Shown here: piece after piece, positions 22,550-27,755 of the stretch
Position numbering within the stretch: the first letter of the stretch is position 1
Layout of the letters: every line of letters begins with the position of its first letter
From: an uncultured Eubacteriales bacterium
GTDB lineage: Bacteria > Bacillota > Clostridia > Christensenellales > CAG-138
Direction of reading: 5' to 3'
Assembly (NCBI GenBank): GCA_900544555.1
Contig: UQWD01000026.1
Span: 1 to 27,755 of the forward strand
DNA length: 27,755 nucleotides
Made by a program: the position numbers and the translations under genes
Notes under the pieces: generated by a model
What the model saw: only the letters and a program-made list of their open reading frames with translations
What the model was told of the DNA's origin: nothing
Databases searched by the model: none

Positions 22550-22824
22550 TTAATCCGTATCATAAAGATAGAGATCCGTATGCGAGGAATCAATGAACTG
22601 CGACCATAACGCGCCCCGGCTATTATCGAACCACGTCATGCTTACCTTATGCAGATAATCTTGTTCTCCGCTGTCAAGAAGTGTGAACGTACGCTTTTCT
22701 AAATCATAAACGCCGAATTTTGTGATGTAATAATCCTCAATTTCGTGTTCATATTCGGCTAACAGGATTTTTGTTTCGGCGTCATTAACTTCTACGCTTA
22801 AATCGTCTTCCTGAATAGGTGAAA
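22550..22824 (-). pseudogene. Out-of-frame C-terminal part of the membrane-anchored protein
   Basis: Just after the codons for RIIK in the gene above, the reading continues in the next frame: VSPIQEDDLSVEVNDAETKI, then LLAEYEHEIEDYYITKFGVY, on to HTDLYLYDTD and a stop at 22552-22550. The bases AAAGGTTTC (22829-22821) carry one base too many. Removing it joins the two parts to a protein of about 470 residues. The tail has clear coding character, so it was part of the gene until recently, or the extra base is a read error. Confidence 0.7.
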
Positions 22825-23957
22825 CCTTTGATGATTCTTAGCTTTTCGGTCTTATAATCAATTACGTATGTATCACCATTCTCCTCAACATAAACGCCAT
22901 ACCTTGAATTTGAGGGGATGAGGCCATATCCAGACTGGTAAAATGCCGGATAATCGGAAAAAACAGCTGCGTATTTACCGCTGGACATGGATACGCAATA
23001 AGCGGATAGTCTATCCTCTTGAGAATGATAAAAGCAGAGCATAGTGTCGTCGTCGATAATCCGCGCGCTGCTCACATTCATCGGCGCCATAGAGTTGACA
23101 TTCGTTACGGTATTTGCCTTCACGTCGTAATAATAGTAACTACAAATTTCATCATAGGCTTCACAGGTGATAAGCGCCTTGGATAAATCCGACGTAAACT
23201 CAGTGCTGACGATATGGCCCGATTGGGAAACGTCAATGTCCGCCAAAACATCCGTTATCTCTTGCGTTTTTAAATTGAGTATTACGGTATATTGTTTATA
23301 ATCAGCCTGCCGACCCTGAGTAAAAACAAGCTGAACGACATCGGTACGCCCTTCTAAGAAGGAGGCATGCCAATATGCTTCGCTGGCCGCTCTATTGTCG
23401 TAAGCATAGGTATAGATCGTTCCGTTCGCCTCACACCAAATAAAGCGGACGTTATAGCTGATATCGTTCCAAACGTAGGTTAGTGACGTTTCGTGTTTCT
23501 CCAACTCTATAAGTTTATCGCCCTTGAGCGCATAGAACGTACAACCCCCGACGTCTTCAATAATTTTAATCACGCCGCGGTAAAAACCATTTGAACCGTC
23601 TATCCGAATATGCTTGACGTTTGCCTTGCCTTCCATATCCGATATATCGATCCGTTCAAGGCTCGAGAGGGCTGGTTCGGGACTGGTGCAGGTTGGTTCC
23701 GGGCTGGGGAAGTGCGGTTTTGGAGCTTCGCTCAATAAGGGGGAGGTATCGGGCGCAGCGCTATGGATATTCGTAGTTGCCCCACCTGAAAAATTGTTGT
23801 TGCACGCGATTGCGTAAAATACGGAGCCGAGCAGGATTATCGCGGCTGGCAGAAGGATCGCCGCCCTGATTTTTAGGTATTTTATTCCGTGTTTCGTTTG
23901 TATCGCACATTCATCCGAGTCCAGCTCGGAGGCTGACGGCGTTATTTGCGATTTCAT
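22785..23957 (-). CDS. Membrane-anchored extracellular hypothetical protein (frameshifted near its end)
   Basis: The encoded product has 390 aa. About 30 cytoplasmic residues precede one hydrophobic segment (AAILLPAAIILLGSVFYAIA). A Pro/Ser-rich linker follows, with repeats like SPEP, then a beta-rich outer domain with many Tyr and short strands (YVWNDISYNVRFIW, YTYAYDN, YSYYYYDVKAN). The last strands recall a beta-propeller. GAAGGGG lies six bases before the ATG. The final 15 residues (from GFTYSGRRF) are out of frame; the true C-terminus lies in the next frame down to 22550. Function unknown; it could sense or bind something at the surface. A decayed paralogue lies at 20692-20886. Confidence 0.75.
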   Translation of the reverse strand: MKSQITPSASELDSDECAIQTKHGIKYLKIRAAILLPAAIILLGSVFYAIACNNNFSGGATTNIHSAAPDTSPLLSEAPKPHFPSPEPTCTSPEPALSSLERIDISDMEGKANVKHIRIDGSNGFYRGVIKIIEDVGGCTFYALKGDKLIELEKHETSLTYVWNDISYNVRFIWCEANGTIYTYAYDNRAASEAYWHASFLEGRTDVVQLVFTQGRQADYKQYTVILNLKTQEITDVLADIDVSQSGHIVSTEFTSDLSKALITCEAYDEICSYYYYDVKANTVTNVNSMAPMNVSSARIIDDDTMLCFYHSQEDRLSAYCVSMSSGKYAAVFSDYPAFYQSGYGLIPSNSRYGVYVEENGDTYVIDYKTEKLRIIKGFTYSGRRFKRRS

Positions 23958-25029
23958 AGTTTACCCCTTCATTTTATAAGATTGCTTCCTTTTCAGACAG
24001 TCCTGTCTTTTGTTTTATGCTGCGAAGCTTTGCGAACCCTTTATGAATCAAACCTGGGGACCGCGCTGGGTTTCTTTTAAACCAATCGGTTTCTTCCGTA
24101 ATAGAGCGTGTTGTTTATGTCTTCTTAATTCCATGAAATCCGAACGACGGAAAACTGGAGGTTTTGATTATTATCATACATGGCTTTGCTCACAATGGCA
24201 ATAATCAAAGAAAAATCGTAACCCGTGAGCAAAATTCCTGCAGCGGTGAAATAGGCTTACCGGAGGGATCAAGGAAGTGTGAACCTTAGGCGAGGCTGAC
24301 GGAAATGGGCGAAAGATGAGCTTTATAGTCTGAATTTAGAAAATAATGACAGGCATAGGCTTTGAGCCTTTAATAAACAAGGTTAAGCCCCGTGCTTTTG
24401 AAAAGCTTTCTCTATATTATAAGTAAACTTTTATATCATTAAAAAATGATATGATATGGATACGAAGGAAACCGATTTAAAGAGCATCCGAGTCGAGTAA
24501 ACCACGCCGGTATATTCCAGTGTTCTAAAATCACGAATCTGATGGAGCTTCACCCAGTCTTACCATAAACGACGCATATTGTATCCCTATATTACCGCCT
24601 AAGCGAATGTGACGCGGGAGATTGGTTGAGGCATGCATGCTTTTGAAAGCGGGCGCTTACTACCGCGCATATATCTATGAGAATATAACAGAAGCGTCTG
24701 GAATATATGAGCGAAACGGTTCTGGATAAATACGGTATCAATATAAATATCATACCTCAAATGCTCAATAGCGGAAAAAGGTTTGGTTTTATATTCTCAA
24801 TTAAGGCTTAAGGCATTAAACAGTACGATTTACATGTTGAGAGTTAGAGGACGCGGCCGAATGATTTCACGGCCGATAATGGATCACCCGAACAAAAGCG
24901 CGTTCATGTCATCCTAAAACTCAATTAGCAGTATTCTATATTTTATATAATATTAATAATTGGCATAAAAATATAAAGCTAAATAGTTCATTACATTCCA
25001 TGAAAAAGTAGTAAAGCGACATAAGCATA
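23958..25029. other. Gene-poor kilobase with palindromes and decayed frames
   Basis: No intact gene. A 14-base palindrome AGACAG-TC-CTGTCT lies at 23995-24008. Another, ATATCATT-AAAA-AATGATAT, lies at 24433-24452 in an AT-rich promoter-like stretch. Short open frames read like protein but overlap in different frames: 24707-24811 encodes MSETVLDKYGININIIPQML before ending. They are probably remains of one or more lost genes. I found no transposase or integrase piece. Confidence 0.45.
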
Positions 25030-25058
25030 TCGACAATTCAATGCGCTTATGGTATGCT
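25030..25058 (+). promoter_or_regulatory. Probable promoter of the leader peptide and MFS gene
   Basis: TCGACA (25030-25035) and TATGCT (25053-25058) are separated by 17 bases. Transcription would start around 25065, giving an untranslated leader of about 155 bases before the MFS gene that contains the leader peptide and hairpins. Confidence 0.5.
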
Positions 25059-25088
25059 GTGATAAAACTTATGGGGGAGGCGCTTAAT

Positions 25089-25127
25089 ATGGTTTTTGGA
25101 ATAGATGAAGCTCCATGCAAGGCTTGA
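25089..25127 (+). CDS. Leader peptide upstream of the MFS transporter
   Basis: The frame encodes MVFGIDEAPCKA (12 aa) and ends in TGA at 25125-25127. GGGGGAGG lies eight bases before the ATG, one of the strongest ribosome binding sites in the window. Codons 8-11 (GCT CCA TGC AA) lie inside the first arm of a perfect 11-bp hairpin, so a ribosome slowed or stalled here would break it open. This is the arrangement of regulatory leader peptides such as those of erm and mef-type resistance genes. The peptide itself matches none that I know. Confidence 0.6.
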   Translation: MVFGIDEAPCKA

Positions 25128-25221
25128 TGATGGACGGGGATTGCATGGAGCGGTAGCGGAAACTGCCGTCCGGATCAGGCTTTGCATTTCGATTTTTATA
25201 AAGAATTGAAGGAGCAAAGCC
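25110..25221 (+). promoter_or_regulatory. Predicted translational attenuator in the MFS leader
   Basis: Three hairpins are visible. The first is GCTCCATGCAA (25110-25120) with TTGCATGGAGC (25141-25151), perfect. The second is CGGTAG with CTGCCG (25151-25168), with one G-T pair. The third is GGCTTTGC (25178-25185) with GCAAAGCC (25214-25221), which ends directly at the ATG of the MFS gene and takes in the end of its AAGGAG site. Arm one can also pair with TTGCAT at 25182-25187 and with GGAGC at 25211-25215, so alternative folds exist. Ribosome position on the leader peptide could switch MFS translation on or off. Confidence 0.6.
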
Positions 25222-26526
25222 ATGAAAATAAATCATACTTTTTCGGGCCTGAGGGATTTTCTTATCCTTTGGGGCTCTCAATCCGTATCCACATTGGGTA
25301 CGGCCATGACCAATTATGCCCTAATCGTTTGGGTGTACGGGCAAAAGGGTACCGCCTCAAGCATAACGCTGTTATCGGTTTGCTCATTTTTGCCTTCCAT
25401 TCTATTTTGCTTTATTGCAGGTGCAATTGCCGACCGGTGGGATAAAAAGCGCGTCATGCTTCTTTCCGACCTGGCCGCCGCTCTGGGGACGGTTGCGGTT
25501 CTGACGCTTTACCTTACGTCATCCCTTAAAATAGGGCATCTTTATATCATTAATTTCCTGCTCAGCTTTATGAACGCTTTTCAGGCACCGGCGTCCTACG
25601 TGGCGACAAGCCTGCTTGTTCCAAGCAAGCATTATGTCAGGGTAAGCGCGCTTCAGGCGCTATCAAGCTCTATCGTTACCATACTGGCGCCGGCTTTAGG
25701 AAGCGCGCTGCTTGCTTTCGGCGGGCTTACGACTGTGTTAACGGTCGACCTTATAAGCTTTGCTTTCGCGTTCATGATATTGCTGTTTTATATTAAGATC
25801 CCGGCGATGGAACGCGAAACGGATAGATTAAAAGAATCGTTCGTTAAAACATGTATGGAAGGGATAAGGTACCTTAAAACCCATTCCGCGCTTTTACGCA
25901 TCATCGTGTTCTTTGCGTTCATTAATTTAATCGCGAAGATGGGCGGGTACGGCATGATGCCTGCGTTGATTTTGAGCAGGACAGGCAACGATCAGGTTTC
26001 GCTCGGCATGGTGGAAGCCGCAGTGGGGCTGGGTACGCTGGTGGGGAGCGTTATAGTTACGCTGATGAAGCCGGCTAAAAGTAAAGTTAGGACTGTTTTT
26101 CTCGCCTGCGGCCTCTCCTTTGTGCTGGGCGATGTAGGGCAAAGCTTAACGCGCGCTTTACCTTTTTGGATAGCCGCCGCATTCGTCTCCAACATACCTA
26201 TGGCGTTCTTGAACGCAAACTTAACCGCAATTATGCGCTCCAACGTGCCGATTGAGATGCAGGGGCGCGTGTTTTCCGCCCGGGATACGATCCAATACGG
26301 AACCATACCGATTGGGCTGTTTCTTGGCGGCGCGCTGGCGGATTATGTGTTCGAGCCGTTTATGGCGGCCGAGTCGCCGCTTCAGGGCGTTTTGTCTATG
26401 CTTTTCGGTACCGGAAAGGGTTCCGGTATTGCCGTGATGTTTTTCATCGTGGGCGTCACCGGTTTTATAACAAGCCTTTTATGCCTTAGGAACAAAGCGT
26501 ATAAGAAACTGGATGAAACCCCATAG
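25222..26526 (+). CDS. MFS transporter, drug-efflux type
   Basis: The protein has 434 aa with about twelve hydrophobic segments. The loop after segment two carries MFS motif A as GAIADRWDKKRVMLLSD (67-83). The N-terminus (FLILWGSQSVSTLGTAMTNYALIVWVY) matches the MFS_3 group that includes macrolide exporters of the Mef type and many unspecific drug pumps. The middle loop is about 20 residues long and charged (ERETDRLKESFVKTCMEGIR). It exports a small molecule by proton antiport, by family. AAGGAG lies seven bases before the ATG. The gene stands alone behind a leader peptide and hairpins, which suggests induction by a ribosome-targeting compound. Substrate not proven. Confidence 0.88.
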   Translation: MKINHTFSGLRDFLILWGSQSVSTLGTAMTNYALIVWVYGQKGTASSITLLSVCSFLPSILFCFIAGAIADRWDKKRVMLLSDLAAALGTVAVLTLYLTSSLKIGHLYIINFLLSFMNAFQAPASYVATSLLVPSKHYVRVSALQALSSSIVTILAPALGSALLAFGGLTTVLTVDLISFAFAFMILLFYIKIPAMERETDRLKESFVKTCMEGIRYLKTHSALLRIIVFFAFINLIAKMGGYGMMPALILSRTGNDQVSLGMVEAAVGLGTLVGSVIVTLMKPAKSKVRTVFLACGLSFVLGDVGQSLTRALPFWIAAAFVSNIPMAFLNANLTAIMRSNVPIEMQGRVFSARDTIQYGTIPIGLFLGGALADYVFEPFMAAESPLQGVLSMLFGTGKGSGIAVMFFIVGVTGFITSLLCLRNKAYKKLDETP

Positions 26527-27021
26527 TGAATGAGCATCCGCGGTTTGGCCCGTAGCAAGCGGGAGACGGGCTGAAAAATCGAATTAAAAGCAGACCGGCC
26601 TGTTAAATTATTGTAGCTTATTGATAAGAATTAAACAGGCTGCAAAGAATTTAATTTAAAGGCGACGGCTTATATACGCTTGATTATTTTTAATCGAAAG
26701 AATGATATATCACATTATATCAATGAGGTTGAGTTTTGAAAAAATGGATTGCAAGCAAAATTATAATTTATTGCTCCAGAACCATCATTTTTCTTTGCTT
26801 AACGGAAACCTAAATCGCGGGCGAGGCGGGATACAAGGCGAGTAATCAGGCAGCGCGCATCCTTGCGCGCTGCCTGCGGTTTAGTGCGTTGCACGCGCAC
26901 TGCAAAGGGACGCGTAGTTCAATCTGCCTACGCGATGATATTTTATTGTCGCTAACCAGGTTTTATTGCTATAATGTATTTCATGCTTAATCCATAAGGA
27001 TTTGCTTGGGGGTAAGAGTTG
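26527..27021. other. Intergenic region with two hairpins
   Basis: No gene is seen. GCCTGTTAAATT (26598-26609) and AATTAAACAGGC (26629-26640) form a hairpin with one mismatch and a 19-base loop, some 70 bases after the MFS stop. GCCCGT and ACGGGC (26549-26572 area) form another small stem. The strong palindrome at 26847-26876 is listed separately. Confidence 0.45.
26847..26876. terminator. Strong GC hairpin, possible terminator
   Basis: CAGGCAGCGCGC and GCGCGCTGCCTG pair perfectly over 12 bases around a 6-base loop. Only CGGTTT follows, so it is not a classical terminator. It could still stop transcription upstream of the pentapeptide gene, or be a dispersed repeat. Confidence 0.4.
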
Positions 27022-27606
27022 ATGCCAACAAAGTATTTTGAAGAGGAGAAAATTGAAAATATAAAGCTTGAGGACGAAGTTTTGGATGATTATGAGTTTG
27101 TAGAATGCGTTTTTAATCATTGTGTCATTGAAAACTGTAAGCTGCGCAACTGCTCTTTTTCTGGGTGTACATTTATGAGGTGCCGCGTGATGAATCTTGA
27201 AGCGGAGCATTCACAAATGAAATACTCACAATTCATAGAGTGCAATATAGCGGGGGTGGATTGGAGCGATCTGCTATCAGGCGCGAAGTTTGCGGGACCT
27301 ATCAGTAAGCTTAGTGATTGCCATTTAAAATATAACACCTTTTCAGGTATGCTCTTGAAGAAGTTCGATTTTTCCGGTTCGGAAATCTTAAGCTCCATGT
27401 TCGCGGAATGCGATATGACGGAGAGTAACTTTCAAAAATGCAAGCTTGAAAAAACCGAGTTTCTCAAATGTGATATACGAAAATGTGACTTTCGTGAGGC
27501 CACAGGTTACCAAATCAATATTATGGAAAATAAACTCAGGGGCGCAAGGTTTTCCTACCCGGACGTTATGAGTTTATTGAGTGTTTTAGAGATAAAAATC
27601 GATTAG
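27022..27606 (+). CDS. Pentapeptide-repeat protein (Qnr-like group)
   Basis: The protein has 194 aa. Repeats of five residues with a central Phe or Leu run through most of it: CVFNHCVIENCKLRNCSFSG, then YSQFIECNIAGVDWS, and DFSGSEILSSMFAECDMTES, NFQKCKLEKTEFLKCDIRKC. This gives the right-handed four-sided helix of the family. Length and the GVDWSDL break resemble the Qnr/MfpA-like proteins of Firmicutes, which mimic DNA and protect gyrase; that role is only inferred. GGGGGT lies about eight bases before the chosen ATG; a TTG one codon upstream is less likely. It is rich in Cys at the repeat corners. It stands alone at the end of the window. Confidence 0.85.
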   Translation: MPTKYFEEEKIENIKLEDEVLDDYEFVECVFNHCVIENCKLRNCSFSGCTFMRCRVMNLEAEHSQMKYSQFIECNIAGVDWSDLLSGAKFAGPISKLSDCHLKYNTFSGMLLKKFDFSGSEILSSMFAECDMTESNFQKCKLEKTEFLKCDIRKCDFREATGYQINIMENKLRGARFSYPDVMSLLSVLEIKID

Positions 27607-27755
27607 CGTTCAAGAAGAAAAGCTATGAACTGCCCCAATGTTCGTCAAAACTGTCTCTGCAATATATCGATCGATTTTATAAGGTTGTCACGGTAAATAA
27701 TTCGGCTACTTGATGGAAAGCCTATGTAGAGTTTGGTTCCGCGCGCATCTGGGCG

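Overview
The window looks like chromosome of a Gram-positive anaerobe of the Clostridia type (Bacillota). The reasons are strong GGAGG-type ribosome binding sites before almost every gene, several lipoproteins with a lipobox, a cytoplasmic asparaginase, an NAD-type L-lactate dehydrogenase, and tRNA genes that encode their CCA ends. I cannot name a genus. Base composition is patchy: the metabolic and repair genes are GC-rich, while the ABC exporter pair (3539-7113) and parts of 16600-25000 are visibly AT-richer.

Layout. 1-768 holds decayed sequence. 769-2034 (minus) carries a lipoprotein and an HD-domain phosphohydrolase. 2192-3172 (plus) is a type I asparaginase. 3539-7113 (minus) is a two-gene ABC exporter, bounded on its far side (3336-3393) by a stray 58-bp copy of the end of the next gene. 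7520-10822 (minus) encodes a large fusion of an endonuclease Q-like PHP nuclease with a UvrD/Rep helicase, probably for repair of deaminated DNA. 11048-11986 (plus) is lactate dehydrogenase. 12193-13269 (minus) is an orphan siderophore/cobalamin-type binding lipoprotein. 13982-15181 (minus) is a YcaQ/AlkZ-like winged-helix DNA glycosylase.

15802-16602 is a compact eight-tRNA operon (Pro-Glu-Ile2/Met-Asp-Phe-Thr-Tyr-Leu) with a consensus promoter and a strong terminator. Directly behind it, 16855-20050 is the wreck of an integrative or mobilisable element. It has a ribbon-helix-helix regulator with its own operator, two DUF6809-type small genes (one frameshifted, one with an out-of-frame middle), a MarR-GNAT cargo operon with twin operators, a Cys-rich VLP-type protein, a frameshifted partner of that protein, and a second, decayed copy of the regulator. 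No integrase or relaxase is left.

20258-23957 holds small and hypothetical genes: a 73-aa beta-rich protein, a 378-aa protein with a Cys cluster, and a membrane-anchored sensor-like protein that is frameshifted near its end and has a decayed paralogue fragment at 20692-20886. After a gene-poor kilobase, 25030-26526 carries an MFS drug-efflux-type transporter. In front of it lie a 12-codon leader peptide and three nested hairpins, the architecture of a translational attenuator; this is the most interesting regulatory structure in the window. The window closes with a Qnr-like pentapeptide-repeat protein (27022-27606).

Two themes recur: gene decay by single-base frameshifts and partial duplications in the accessory parts, and RNA hairpins that cover ribosome binding sites. 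All functional calls rest on reading motifs by eye; no database search was run.
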